Of a stretch of DNA of 64,000 bases, positions 1 to 8,316 are shown in pieces. The DNA lies in contig NZ_FRCF01000009.1 of NCBI RefSeq assembly GCF_900142805.1, positions 8,531-72,530 of the forward strand. The letters are read 5' to 3'. Under the pieces are notes generated by a model, which made no database searches, was not told the origin of the DNA, and worked only from the letters and a program-made list of their open reading frames with translations. Numbering within the stretch: the stretch's first letter is position 1; each line of letters begins with the position of its first letter. The translations under genes were made by a program, and so were the position numbers. The DNA comes from Lacicoccus alkaliphilus DSM 16010. GTDB lineage: Bacteria > Bacillota > Bacilli > Staphylococcales > Salinicoccaceae.

Positions 1-127
1 CTGGATACAGCACCGAATTCCGGACGGAGCAAGAGGTGCGGGGGCCGCTGGCTGGATACAGCACCGAATTCCGGACGGAGCAAGAGATGCGGCGGCCGCT
101 GGCTGGATACAGCACCGAATTCCGGAC
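1..127. repeat. 51-bp GC-rich tandem repeat, about 2.5 copies
   Basis: Copies start at 1, 52 and 103; the third stops at 127 after about 25 bases. Units differ at a few positions (for example around 36, 41 and 44 of the unit). Each contains an EcoRI-like GAATTC core. The array starts at the window edge, so it may extend further. It is more GC-rich than the AT-rich DNA after 128. The period is a multiple of three and one plus frame stays open, but I do not think it is coding. It may be a dispersed intergenic repeat family; other copies were not seen in this window. Confidence 0.85.
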
Positions 128-150
128 TTCTCAAATCAAAATAAAAGCTA

Positions 151-184
151 TAAAAACAGCACTGCAAATTGCAGTGCTGTTTCT
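151..184 (-). terminator. Rho-independent terminator after the XRE/cupin gene
   Basis: A perfect 10-bp stem (156-165 with 171-180) closes a 5-base loop. Read on the minus strand it is followed by a run of five T, directly after the stop at 185. Confidence 0.8.
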
Positions 185-703
185 CTATATCACAGTAGAT
201 GATACGAGAAGTATCTTCGCAGGCTCCTCCGTATCGTTATACCATTCGTGTTCCATTTTCGAATCGATGTGAATCGAGTCGCCCGGCCCCAGAACCGTCC
301 GCGCACCCTGGATGATGACCTGCAGTGTGCCACTGAGCACATAGATGAATTCCTGCCCCCTGTGGGTGTATGGCGAGTGTTGTGTCTCCCCTGCTTTCAA
401 CTCCACGAGCGCCGGGGTGAATAAAGGATTCTCTATATCTCCGGACAAGTCCTCGTATGAAAAATTGCCGTTCAGTGACGCGGTGTCCACCGGGTCTTTC
501 TGGTTATCATCAAAGAAGAAATTGACATTGACGTCGAGTGCTTCAGAGATTTTTTTCAACGATGTGAAAGTCAGTGTCCTCAAGTCGCGTTCGACCTGAG
601 ATAAGAAGCTGATGGACAACCCGCTTTCGGCACTCAGCTCCTTCAACGTCATTTTCCTGCCCTTCCTTAATTTCTTCAGTTCACTTCCCAGTGTCTCACT
701 CAT
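185..703 (-). CDS. XRE-family regulator with C-terminal cupin domain
   Basis: A 172-residue DNA-binding regulator. Residues 9-61 form an XRE helix-turn-helix (LKELSAESGLSISFLSQVE), and residues 96-170 a small cupin barrel with candidate ligand residues His114, Glu118 and His152. This HTH-cupin architecture is that of SinR/PuuR-like regulators, which sense a small molecule and often control amine, polyamine or aldehyde catabolism. The gene follows the aldehyde dehydrogenase by 17 bp on the same strand, so the two probably form one operon and this protein may control it (inference). The open frame extends upstream into the dehydrogenase gene, but the ATG at 703 gives the proper HTH N-terminus; its ribosome site is weak (GGGG about 9 bases upstream). 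The ligand is unknown. Confidence 0.85.
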   Translation of the reverse strand: MSETLGSELKKLRKGRKMTLKELSAESGLSISFLSQVERDLRTLTFTSLKKISEALDVNVNFFFDDNQKDPVDTASLNGNFSYEDLSGDIENPLFTPALVELKAGETQHSPYTHRGQEFIYVLSGTLQVIIQGARTVLGPGDSIHIDSKMEHEWYNDTEEPAKILLVSSTVI

Positions 704-720
704 ATCCCGACCCCATTTGC

Positions 721-2208
721 TTATGATCTGTGCATATTGACGAACACACTCTTCACTTCCACGTAGTTTGCGATGCCGTAGTCCCCGCCCATATCGCGGC
801 CGATGCCGGAGTGCTTGTAGCCGCCGAACGGCATGGTCTCTAGCTCGAGTCCGAAATCGTTGATCCATACTGTGCCGGCTTCCAATTTTGATGCGATATA
901 GTGGCCGTCTTTGATATTCTCCGTCCAGACGCTTGAAGCAAGGCCGTAGTCGCTGTCATTCGCCCTTTTAATTGCTTCATCGATATCATCGAACGGCATG
1001 ACGCACATTACAGGTCCGAATATCTCTTCCCTCGCGATCGCCATATCATCCGTGACATCTGTGAATATCGTCGGCTCGACAAAATATCCCTTATCGCCGA
1101 TGCGGCTGCCGCCGGTGATCACTTTCGCACCGGCTTCTTTGCCTTTCTCGATATATCCAAGGACCTTATTCATCTGCTTCTCTGAAATCAACGGGCCGAT
1201 ATCGGTGTTTTCATCGAGACCGTCGCCGACGACCAGGTCCTCCGCCCGCTTCTTCAGCTCCTCGACCACCTTATCATAGATTCCCCGCTGCACATATACC
1301 CTTGTCGTCGCACTGCAGTTCTGGCCGGAGTTGTACATCGTGCCGTCGAAGATCCCGTCAAGCCCTGAGTCAAGATCAGCATCTTCCAGTACAATCGCCG
1401 GTGATTTTCCGCCGAGCTCCAAAGTGATGGACTTGATGTCTTCAGCGGCATGTTTCATGATTTCACGGCCGGTGTTCGTCGATCCTGTGAATGCAACTTT
1501 CGATACGTCCTTATGGGTGACGAGCGAGTGGCCCGCCACCGAGCCCTGACCTGGTACGATGTTGACCACACCGTCCGGGAAGCCCGCTCCTTTGAAGAGA
1601 TTGGCCGCATAAAGGATTGATAACGGCGTATCCTCGGCAGGTTTCAATACGATTGTACAGCCTGCAGCAAGCGCCGCACCCATCTTCCACGCCGCCATCA
1701 GAAGTGGATAGTTCCATGGCACGATCTGCGCCACGACGCCGACCGGCTCATGGACGGTATAAGTCACGTAATTCGGGTCGACATTCGTCGTCTTGCCGAA
1801 GATTTTCGTCGCCCAGCCTGCATAATATCTGAAATGCGTGACAGTGCCGTCCACATCATCTTCCAGTGCCTGCATATATTTCTTTCCGTTGTCCAGTGCC
1901 TCCAGCTGAGCAAGCTCTTCCCGGTTCTCCTCAAGCAGATCGGCGAACTTATAAATCAGTTCAGATCTTGAGGCCGCATCCATCTTCGTCCATTCCCCAT
2001 TGTCGAACGCCTCTTTTGCGGCACGCACCGCCTTGTCGATGTCCTTTTCCGTCGCTTCACTGACAGTTGCGATCACTTCTTCGGTCGCCGGATTTTTGAC
2101 TTCGAATGTATTGCCGCTCTCCGAAGGCGCATATTCCCCGTTGATGTACAGCCCCTTCTCCTGCTCCAAAAACTCCCTTACTTTAGGTTTCAATTCCATC
2201 AATGACAT
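721..2208 (-). CDS. NAD(P)-dependent aldehyde dehydrogenase (DhaS/BetB-like)
   Basis: A 495-residue member of the ALDH superfamily oxidising an aldehyde to the acid. The catalytic signature is complete: general base Glu264 in LELGGKS and nucleophile Cys298 in GQNCSA, plus the IVPWNYPLL cofactor-site motif. Overall it resembles Bacillus DhaS and betaine aldehyde dehydrogenases; the substrate cannot be told from sequence. I chose ATG at 2208 because GGAG lies 9 bases upstream and the length then equals that of DhaS; a longer TTG reading to 2256 falls on what looks like a promoter element (TTGACA at 2251-2256). It is followed by the XRE/cupin regulator in the same direction, suggesting a small catabolic operon. 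Confidence 0.9.
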   Translation of the reverse strand: MSLMELKPKVREFLEQEKGLYINGEYAPSESGNTFEVKNPATEEVIATVSEATEKDIDKAVRAAKEAFDNGEWTKMDAASRSELIYKFADLLEENREELAQLEALDNGKKYMQALEDDVDGTVTHFRYYAGWATKIFGKTTNVDPNYVTYTVHEPVGVVAQIVPWNYPLLMAAWKMGAALAAGCTIVLKPAEDTPLSILYAANLFKGAGFPDGVVNIVPGQGSVAGHSLVTHKDVSKVAFTGSTNTGREIMKHAAEDIKSITLELGGKSPAIVLEDADLDSGLDGIFDGTMYNSGQNCSATTRVYVQRGIYDKVVEELKKRAEDLVVGDGLDENTDIGPLISEKQMNKVLGYIEKGKEAGAKVITGGSRIGDKGYFVEPTIFTDVTDDMAIAREEIFGPVMCVMPFDDIDEAIKRANDSDYGLASSVWTENIKDGHYIASKLEAGTVWINDFGLELETMPFGGYKHSGIGRDMGGDYGIANYVEVKSVFVNMHRS

Positions 2209-2275
2209 CCCATCCCACTCCTTGTTTTGATATTTAATGACTAAATCTTCTGTCAACTAAATCATAAACGATGCC

Positions 2276-2323
2276 AAATAAAAAATCAATCATAATTTCA
2301 CTCACTGTGAAATTATGATTGAT
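2276..2323 (-). terminator. Terminator after the M20 amidohydrolase
   Basis: A perfect 17-bp stem (2285-2301 with 2307-2323) with a 5-base loop is followed on the minus strand by a T-rich tract. It lies just past the stop at 2338 and separates this gene from the aldehyde dehydrogenase operon. Confidence 0.85.
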
Positions 2324-2337
2324 CAGGATTTAATATT

Positions 2338-3531
2338 CTAATTGTTTTCAAGTCTTGAAAGCACTACTTCCCCGAGCACTTTCGCACTGACCAGCAATGA
2401 TTTTTCATCGATATCAAACTTTGGATGATGATTGATATAAGGTTTTTCAACACCTTCAGGTTTTGCACCGACATTGATGAACGTGCCCGGTGTTTTCTGC
2501 AGATAGTAGGAGAAATCTTCAGAACCGCTCGCTGGATCATGGTGCGCGACGTTCGTGAGGTGTCCGCCAGTGCTGTTCTTCAGAATCTCTTCAACCGCCT
2601 GTGTTTTTTCCGGATCATTGTAAAGTACCGGGTAATCGTAGATGTACTCGAGGTCACAGGTGACTCCGAACGAAGTCTCTATCCCCTTAAGGATCTTGAC
2701 CATCTCGTCATGGATGGGTTCTTTATTCTCCTCTTCCATGTAACGTACAGTTCCGCGCAAAGTCACTTTGTCCTGGATGACATTCTGTCCGCCCGGCGCT
2801 TCAAAAGCCGTTACGGATACGACTGCGGTGTGTTTCGGGCTCATCCTTCTTGAAACGATCGTCTGCACCTGGGTCACGAAATAGGAACCTGCGACGATCG
2901 GGTCGATCGTCGTTTCCGGCATCGCGCCATGACCCCCGCTGCCCTGTATGTGAAGATTGAAGTTTGAACGTCCGGCCATCGCATTGCCCTCGATCAGTCC
3001 GACTTCACCGGTTTCAAACATCGGGAACAGGTGGATGCCGTAGACTTCATCCAAATCATCAAGTATACCGGATGCGATGATGCTCTTCGCGCCGCCCGGC
3101 GGCACTTCTTCAGCATGCTGGTGAATGAGTTTGATGGTCCCGTCCCACTCGTCCTTCAATTCGATGAGTACTTCGGCAAGTGTGAGCAAATAAGCTGTAT
3201 GCCCATCGTGGCCGCACGCGTGCATCACACCATCATTTTTGGATTTGAACGGTACATCCGTTTCTTCGGTGATGGGCAAAGCATCAAAGTCTGCCCTCAA
3301 GCCGATCGTCCTGCCCGGGCTTTTCCCATTGATCTCAACGACGATGCCGTTCTCACCTTCGATTTTCTCCGTGACCTTCACATCTTTATCTTTATAGAAA
3401 TCCGCGATGTAACGGGCTGTCTCCTCTTCTTTGAATGAAAGTTCGGGATTCTCGTGGAGATGACGCCTGATTTCGATCATACGCGCTTCTTTTTCTTCAA
3501 GTTTTTGGAACAGCTTTTCTGTAATTGACAT
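2338..3531 (-). CDS. M20-family amidohydrolase (N-acyl-amino-acid hydrolase)
   Basis: A 397-residue M20D metallopeptidase-like amidohydrolase that removes acyl groups from amino acids or similar amides in the cytosol. Metal-site residues are visible: Cys106 and His108 in ACGHDGH, Glu141/Glu142 in HQHAEE, His167 in GIHLFP, and a C-terminal HHP motif; the dimerisation domain lies between them. The ATG at 3531 follows AGGAGGG at good spacing; the open frame upstream of it looks non-coding. It is a fourth paralogue of the three tandem M20 genes at 35951-39476. Monocistronic, with its own terminator. Substrate not predictable. Confidence 0.92.
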   Translation of the reverse strand: MSITEKLFQKLEEKEARMIEIRRHLHENPELSFKEEETARYIADFYKDKDVKVTEKIEGENGIVVEINGKSPGRTIGLRADFDALPITEETDVPFKSKNDGVMHACGHDGHTAYLLTLAEVLIELKDEWDGTIKLIHQHAEEVPPGGAKSIIASGILDDLDEVYGIHLFPMFETGEVGLIEGNAMAGRSNFNLHIQGSGGHGAMPETTIDPIVAGSYFVTQVQTIVSRRMSPKHTAVVSVTAFEAPGGQNVIQDKVTLRGTVRYMEEENKEPIHDEMVKILKGIETSFGVTCDLEYIYDYPVLYNDPEKTQAVEEILKNSTGGHLTNVAHHDPASGSEDFSYYLQKTPGTFINVGAKPEGVEKPYINHHPKFDIDEKSLLVSAKVLGEVVLSRLENN

Positions 3532-3684
3532 ACAAAACCCTCCTGATAATGTTACTTTCATTTTATACTTTATTTCGATAGTCTTCAAATATTTTGTTAC
3601 CGGTTTCACAAAAATTCGGATATGCAATCAAATGAGTTATGATAAGATGATATGTATAAAAACTTTAACTTAGGGGCAAGAGAT

Positions 3685-4203
3685 ATGACTATTGATAAAA
3701 AACCAATGAGCTTCTCAAAATCCATCAAATCAACGCAGGTCTTCCCTGAGCATACCAATCACCTGGACACGATGTTCGGGGGGAAGATACTCGCAAACAT
3801 CGATGAGATTGCCGCCATCGCGGCGATGAAACATGCAGAAACGAACTGCGTCACGGCATCCATAGATTCCGTGAACTTCCTGAAACCGATCCGTGCCGGG
3901 GAAATCGTTACATACGAAGCGTATATTTCACATGTGGGCACATCTTCACTTGAAGTCTGTGTCCAGATCAAAGTGGAAAACCCATTCACCCATCAGAGCG
4001 ACCTGGCGGTGCTCAGCTTTCTGACTTTCGTCGCCGTCAACGAAGCCGGCGAGAAAGTCGAAGTGCCTAAAGTATATCCGACCAACCAGCACGAAGAATG
4101 GCTGTTCAAGACAGCGGATGACCGCATAAAAAAACGGCAGGATCAGCGTGTGAAAAGTAAGGAAATGATTGAATTCCTGAAGAGTATCGAAGAAACCTCA
4201 TAA
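3685..4203 (+). CDS. Acyl-CoA thioesterase (YkhA/BFIT hotdog family)
   Basis: A 172-residue single-hotdog acyl-CoA hydrolase. The motif HLDTMFGGKILANIDEIAA is typical of the YkhA/YciA group, with the Asp after the glycines as likely catalytic residue. These enzymes cleave fatty acyl-CoA to free acid and CoA. The start at 3685 is chosen because AGGGG lies 8 bases upstream; an in-frame ATG at 3652 has no ribosome site. The gene is convergent with the MOSC gene and shares a terminator with it. Confidence 0.88.
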   Translation: MTIDKKPMSFSKSIKSTQVFPEHTNHLDTMFGGKILANIDEIAAIAAMKHAETNCVTASIDSVNFLKPIRAGEIVTYEAYISHVGTSSLEVCVQIKVENPFTHQSDLAVLSFLTFVAVNEAGEKVEVPKVYPTNQHEEWLFKTADDRIKKRQDQRVKSKEMIEFLKSIEETS

Positions 4204-4238
4204 AATAAGGAAACGGGACTATTCCCGTTTCCTTATTT
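4203..4238. terminator. Bidirectional terminator between convergent genes
   Basis: A 16-bp perfect inverted repeat (4203-4218 with 4223-4238) overlaps the ends of both the thioesterase and MOSC genes, with AT-rich flanks on both sides. Confidence 0.8.
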
Positions 4239-4937
4239 ATTCGGTCCGAACACTCTCGCTCCATTATTCTCCGGTATACCATCCAGACGTTTCTGCATGG
4301 TTTTTTTCCAGCTTTCAGCGAGCAGCGCCACATCCCTCAGATTTTCCGCAAGGCCGGGGTTTTCCGGCTGGTTGTACATCACTTCATTGCAGGCATCAAT
4401 CGTCCATTCAGGGTTCGGCCGTTCCAGGAGCCTGATGCTGTCACCGTTCTCCACGCACCCTTCCTTGATCACCCTGAAATACCAGCCGGTCCGCCCGCTC
4501 TCCTCGATTTTCAGCGCAAGGTCGACGATCCTGTGTCTTCTTGCAGGACGCCAGCAGGGTCTCCTCGGCTGCGAAACTTGAACCTCCGCTTCACCAATCC
4601 GGTAAACATCACCAATGCATACATTCGTTTCATCCAGGCCGGTGACGGCCAGATTTTCTCCAAAAGCGCCCGGACCGATATCCTGACCGAGCGCATTCCT
4701 CCAATCCGTATAATGTCCGGCAGTATAACAAAACACCGCCTTTTCGGGTCCGCCATGATTCTTCTTATCCCCGACTTCATCGTTTTGAAATCCTTTTTCC
4801 GTCAGGTAAACCGCTTCATTGGTTTTCCCGCGGTAAATTGCCGTCGTCCATTCACGATCCATCTTCCGTTCTGCATTGTCATCCCCATATGTTTTTGCCT
4901 TGCCGATGAATAGGTGCATCACTTTGCCAAGTTCCAT
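4233..4937 (-). CDS. MOSC domain-containing protein (YiiM-like)
   Basis: A 234-residue protein with a MOSC domain (about residues 35-165) and a C-terminal helical 3-alpha region, the YiiM arrangement. The conserved cysteine is Cys128 in QPRRPCWR, with the preceding GPGAFGENL motif. MOSC proteins bind molybdenum cofactor and YiiM-type members reduce N-hydroxylated compounds with electron-transfer partners; that is family knowledge. The start at 4937 has GGAGG 7 bases upstream; the frame continues further up without a ribosome site. No partner reductase is adjacent. Confidence 0.85.
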   Translation of the reverse strand: MELGKVMHLFIGKAKTYGDDNAERKMDREWTTAIYRGKTNEAVYLTEKGFQNDEVGDKKNHGGPEKAVFCYTAGHYTDWRNALGQDIGPGAFGENLAVTGLDETNVCIGDVYRIGEAEVQVSQPRRPCWRPARRHRIVDLALKIEESGRTGWYFRVIKEGCVENGDSIRLLERPNPEWTIDACNEVMYNQPENPGLAENLRDVALLAESWKKTMQKRLDGIPENNGARVFGPNK

Positions 4938-5027
4938 ATCCTGCCTCCAGCGCATAAAATTAGATGGTACCAGTTTACCATGGTTCTCAAATACTGAAAA
5001 ACTGAAAAGCCCCTCTCTCTCCCCATG

Positions 5028-5053
5028 CAAAAAGGCAGTGGGACCACCGCCTT
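5028..5053 (-). terminator. Terminator after the pRiA4b-domain gene
   Basis: On the minus strand an imperfect hairpin (AAGGC-GGTGG paired with CCACT-GCCTT) ends in a short T run. It overlaps the stop codon at 5052. Confidence 0.65.
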
Positions 5054-6482
5054 AATTTTCCCTCACCTTGACGTTTTTATCGTTGAACTCCGTGATGGCA
5101 TATTGGACTGCAAAAATCTTTTGAAGTTTACGGTTGATTGCGCTTTTGGGAAATCTGGTCTTGTAATTCGATCGTTTTGCCACCGCTTCCGTTTCAAGGT
5201 ACTCAGGGTGGGTTTTATCGTTCAAAATCATATAAAGCCTGTCAAAGTCCTCAATCCCCTTTGACTCTTCTATCGGGCACGGGCCTGTATATCCCACAAT
5301 TTCCGGACACGGCCTTTCCTCTTCCGATAAAAACTCGACGAGTTCAATCTTATGGAACCACTTTGTTTTATAATCATATACATATCCGAGGCTGCCGCCT
5401 TCGGTCAAAAGTGCATCCACTTGAATATGGCTTGAAGTGAGCTCCGGCTTTTCCCGGCCATCGTCACCCTGGTCATCGGAAAATACCCGGATCACCAACT
5501 TATCATATATGAACTGGGCAGAATGCACATTATTCCAGTCGAAGACTGACTGGATGACCAGATGAAGCTCGTAGAAGTTCAGTCTTGTCGGTATGATCAT
5601 TTCACGGTAAATCTTATTTTCCCCTCCGGGGAGGGAGATTTTAATTTTGAATGCGTTATAGGAAGTGTGTCTCTGTTTGTTTTTCAACAGGACATTTTTA
5701 TAACGTTGCTCCTCCACTTCCCCTAAATTCGTTTCCCTGATCGTTTCAAGCACTTTCGGATGCGTGATGCCATATTCACCCTCCAGCCTGATGACGAGAC
5801 CGGATGCGATCAATTCTTTGAACTCCCCGATATCGTTGTAGAATGGATGGTCGTTCTCAGCCCTTTCTTTTATCACCTGAAAACTCTCATCCGGTAAAGA
5901 CAGCAGTATCCTTTTAATACGTCTACTGTCCGTCAGCAACCTTTTCAGTTCATCCACAAAAACTTCCTTTTGAAGTGATGCAGGTGTATGTGAAAGCGCT
6001 TTCGAAATTTCCTTTAACTGAGTGATTGTTATTCCTCTCAACAAGTCCTCAAGATCCAGATCAGCGTATGAAATAAGGATCGCCCTTTTAAGCGGACTGA
6101 TTTCATTCAGCCATTTCAGGTTTTTGTCATTCTTATTCATCTCTTTGACCAGGCTTCTTAAAGTCCCTTCATGAACCACATATTGGTTTCCCTCATAAGG
6201 GACCAGAATGAACTGGTCGACCAAAAAAGGATGTTCTTCCCCGGATGCCTCCACAGTATAATAACCATCTTCGGACTGAGAAGCTTTCAACTGCTCGATA
6301 AGACTAAGGTCCTGTGTGCTCAGCTGTTCCACCAGCCAGCTGATATGATAAGGGTTTGTCATTTCACGGTACCTGTAAACGACAAATTCATCAATGGACT
6401 GATCACCCTTTTTCCGTTTCTCATTCAATTGATTTAAAATGTCCTCCGTCACAAATTTTCTGTAAAACTCTTGAATCCCCAT
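5052..6482 (-). CDS. Large protein with C-terminal pRiA4b ORF-3-like domain
   Basis: A 476-residue protein. About residues 275-450 match the plasmid pRiA4b ORF-3 family (FYELHLVIQSVFDWNNVHSAQF, and later YVYDYKTKWFHKIELV; function of the family unknown). The first 270 residues are mostly helical and charged and I recognise no domain there. GGGGG lies 9 bases upstream of the ATG at 6482. It stands alone between the MOSC gene and a divergent thioesterase. A near-perfect CcpA-type palindrome lies inside the gene at 5991-6004. No function can be assigned. Confidence 0.8.
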   Translation of the reverse strand: MGIQEFYRKFVTEDILNQLNEKRKKGDQSIDEFVVYRYREMTNPYHISWLVEQLSTQDLSLIEQLKASQSEDGYYTVEASGEEHPFLVDQFILVPYEGNQYVVHEGTLRSLVKEMNKNDKNLKWLNEISPLKRAILISYADLDLEDLLRGITITQLKEISKALSHTPASLQKEVFVDELKRLLTDSRRIKRILLSLPDESFQVIKERAENDHPFYNDIGEFKELIASGLVIRLEGEYGITHPKVLETIRETNLGEVEEQRYKNVLLKNKQRHTSYNAFKIKISLPGGENKIYREMIIPTRLNFYELHLVIQSVFDWNNVHSAQFIYDKLVIRVFSDDQGDDGREKPELTSSHIQVDALLTEGGSLGYVYDYKTKWFHKIELVEFLSEEERPCPEIVGYTGPCPIEESKGIEDFDRLYMILNDKTHPEYLETEAVAKRSNYKTRFPKSAINRKLQKIFAVQYAITEFNDKNVKVREN

Positions 6483-6535
6483 ATAACGACCCCCTTCAAG
6501 ACGTCTCCCATGTCGCCGGTTAAGCTTAGTATAAA

Positions 6536-6559
6536 TGTATCACAAATTGTAATGATACA
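6536..6559. promoter_or_regulatory. 7-bp inverted repeat in a divergent intergenic region
   Basis: TGTATCA and TGATACA are separated by 10 bases in the 218-bp gap between two divergent genes. The site sits about 55 bp upstream of the pRiA4b-domain gene, where an operator would be expected, but no clear promoter was identified. Confidence 0.35.
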
Positions 6560-6700
6560 CTAGATATTTATGTCAATTTTCTGTTAATTCAGTAATTTTA
6601 CTGCCCCGGCTTTCCTGGCCTTGTTCTGCAGCCTCTCTTCCTTTGTAACCAGCCAGTGATATAATATTCTTTAGATAATGTAATGGAAGGGATGTATTTT

Positions 6701-7135
6701 ATGGGGAACGGTTATATTTCAGAAAAAGAAATCCAGGTGTTATATTCAGATACCGATATGATGGGTGTCATCTACCATGCAAATTACCTGAAATGGGCAG
6801 AGCTTGGCCGGATGCAGCTGATTGAAGATGTTGGTTATGATTATGCTGCAATGGAGCGCGAAGGCTATTATGCCCCGGTATATAACGTCGATATCACTTA
6901 TAAAAAAGCGTTGAAATACGGGGACCGTGCCTTCGTCAGAACATGGGTCCAGTTGAATTCCGGAATGAAGACCATATACGGTTTTGAAATCATCGACGGT
7001 GATGGTGAATTGTGCACATTCGGCACAACCACACATGTCGTCGTCAAAAAAGTGGAGGGGGAATTCAAGACGGTTCCCTTTAAACGGATCTACCCCGAGT
7101 GGTTCCGGAAATATGAAGAGATCAAGATGAAATAA
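6701..7135 (+). CDS. Acyl-CoA thioesterase, YbgC/FcbC type
   Basis: A 144-residue 4-hydroxybenzoyl-CoA-thioesterase-like hotdog protein. The signature YSDTDMMGVIYHANYLKW (residues 15-32) holds the catalytic aspartate region and His26. Family members hydrolyse short or medium acyl-CoA. Three in-frame ATG codons are available (6683, 6692, 6701); only 6701 is correctly spaced (10 bases) from GGAAGG. It is a single gene with its own terminator, convergent with the PepSY lipoprotein gene. Confidence 0.87.
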   Translation: MGNGYISEKEIQVLYSDTDMMGVIYHANYLKWAELGRMQLIEDVGYDYAAMEREGYYAPVYNVDITYKKALKYGDRAFVRTWVQLNSGMKTIYGFEIIDGDGELCTFGTTTHVVVKKVEGEFKTVPFKRIYPEWFRKYEEIKMK

Positions 7136-7138
7136 AAG

Positions 7139-7164
7139 AACCGGGCATAAGCCCGGTTTTTTCC
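7139..7164. terminator. Bidirectional terminator
   Basis: AACCGGGC and GCCCGGTT pair around a 4-base loop, followed by T residues on the plus strand; the minus strand also has a T-rich exit. It serves the convergent thioesterase and PepSY genes. Confidence 0.85.
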
Positions 7165-7165
7165 A

Positions 7166-8215
7166 TTAGTCATCTTTTTCCACATCAAGTACTTCACCTG
7201 TCGTTGCATTGATTTCAACTTCGTATTCGGAGCCGTTATAATCGATTTCAATATCGTATTCATCATCCTCCTTATCGAGGTCCCATTCTGCAACTGTGCC
7301 GCCGCCGACAGCCTCAAGTGCTGCCTCGATTGCTTCTTCAGAAGAAATGAAGTCTCCGTCAAGCTTTATGTTGTTCGTATAGTTCCCGCCGGATTCATTT
7401 TCCTGGTCGATATCTTTGACTTCACCTGTCGTTGCGTTGATTTCCACTTCGTACTTGGAGCCATCATAAAAGATGTCTATTTCATATTCATTGTCATCCC
7501 TGTCGAATGCCTTTTCGTGCACATCCCCGCCACCGACTTTATCTTTGGCCACCTTAACAGCTTCATCCATACCTATGAATCCGGAATCCGTTACCGTCTC
7601 CTCATCTGATGTGTGCCTGCCTTCTTTTTTCCCGACTTCGACATCCTTTACATCACCTGTCGTTGCGTTGATTTCCACTTCATACTTGGCACCGTCCTTC
7701 AGGACGTCAATTTCGTATTCATTGTCGTCCCTGTCGAACTCCTTCTCATCCACTTCACCGCCGCCTGCTTCATCCTTTGCGATCTTCACCGCTTCATCCA
7801 TGCCGATGTATCCACCATCTGTCACTTCTGCAGCGTCAGTCTGAGCACCATCAACTTCATCACTTTTCGCTTCACGGTCGGTTTCTTCCTCTTTGATGCT
7901 TAAATCTTCAGCGTTGATCTCTACATCATATTCATCTTCACCATTTTTCATTTCAATCTCATAGTAATATTCACCGTCATCCCCATCCAGTTCCACATCA
8001 GTGACGCTGCCTTCAAAACGTTCTGCGGCCATGTCCACTGCATCCTGGACAGAATACTTGAATTCAGAAGTTTCCCCGGTTTTGACGATTGCCACGCCTG
8101 CGTTGTCCGCGTTTTCCCATTCCATATCATCCGAAGCATTCGCCGTTGAACAGGCCCCAAGAACCAAAGCTGCTGATAAACTGCCTGCCAGTAAAGTGTT
8201 TTTATAGAATTTCAT
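7166..8215 (-). CDS. Lipoprotein with four PepSY domains
   Basis: A 349-residue secreted lipoprotein. The signal peptide ends in the lipobox LGAC with Cys22 as the lipidation site. Four PepSY-type units follow at about 54-107, 136-194, 213-270 and 289-347, each with an EAV..A helix, a GGG turn and a YEVEINATTG strand motif. Units 2-4 are clearly internal duplications, unit 1 more diverged. The protein is very acidic. PepSY domains are thought to bind or inhibit peptidases or act at the cell wall, but this protein's role is unknown. GGAGGAG lies just upstream of the ATG. The promoter carries a four-box operator (8246-8301) shared with the PepSY gene at 9644-10435. Confidence 0.9.
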   Translation of the reverse strand: MKFYKNTLLAGSLSAALVLGACSTANASDDMEWENADNAGVAIVKTGETSEFKYSVQDAVDMAAERFEGSVTDVELDGDDGEYYYEIEMKNGEDEYDVEINAEDLSIKEEETDREAKSDEVDGAQTDAAEVTDGGYIGMDEAVKIAKDEAGGGEVDEKEFDRDDNEYEIDVLKDGAKYEVEINATTGDVKDVEVGKKEGRHTSDEETVTDSGFIGMDEAVKVAKDKVGGGDVHEKAFDRDDNEYEIDIFYDGSKYEVEINATTGEVKDIDQENESGGNYTNNIKLDGDFISSEEAIEAALEAVGGGTVAEWDLDKEDDEYDIEIDYNGSEYEVEINATTGEVLDVEKDD

Positions 8216-8245
8216 TTCTTAACTCCTCCTTTATATCTTACTTAT

Positions 8246-8301
8246 ATAATAGCCCGCCCTGACTAAAGGGTGCTTAAAGTAAAATTAAAGGTCGGTTAAA
8301 A
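8246..8301 (-). promoter_or_regulatory. Promoter with four TTAA-type direct repeats, 11-bp period
   Basis: On the plus strand the boxes CTAAAG (8263), TTAAAG (8274), TTAAAG (8285) and TTAAAA (8296) start exactly 11 bp apart. On the minus strand the box nearest the gene is followed by 11 bases and a TATTAT -10 element (8246-8251), so it covers the -35 region. Direct repeats at one helical turn are the mark of OmpR/PhoB-family response regulators such as PhoP or SaeR. The same layout is found at 10470-10525. The regulator itself is not in the window. Confidence 0.75.
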
Positions 8302-8316
8302 AATAATACATGATTT

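Noticed and set aside
1-127. EcoRI and NotI-like sites in the repeats suggesting cloning linkers
   Set aside because: Only one unit has a true NotI site, units differ by natural-looking substitutions and no vector sequence follows; an artefact cannot be fully excluded but is not favoured.
36-272. Plus-strand frame of 78 codons reading through the 51-bp repeats
   Set aside because: It runs into the terminator hairpin and the antisense end of the XRE gene, has no ribosome site, and its frame is open only because the repeat length is a multiple of three.
2209-2256. Longer aldehyde dehydrogenase start at a TTG codon
   Set aside because: The TTG is part of a TTGACA element, has no ribosome site, and the ATG at 2208 with GGAG gives the normal family length.
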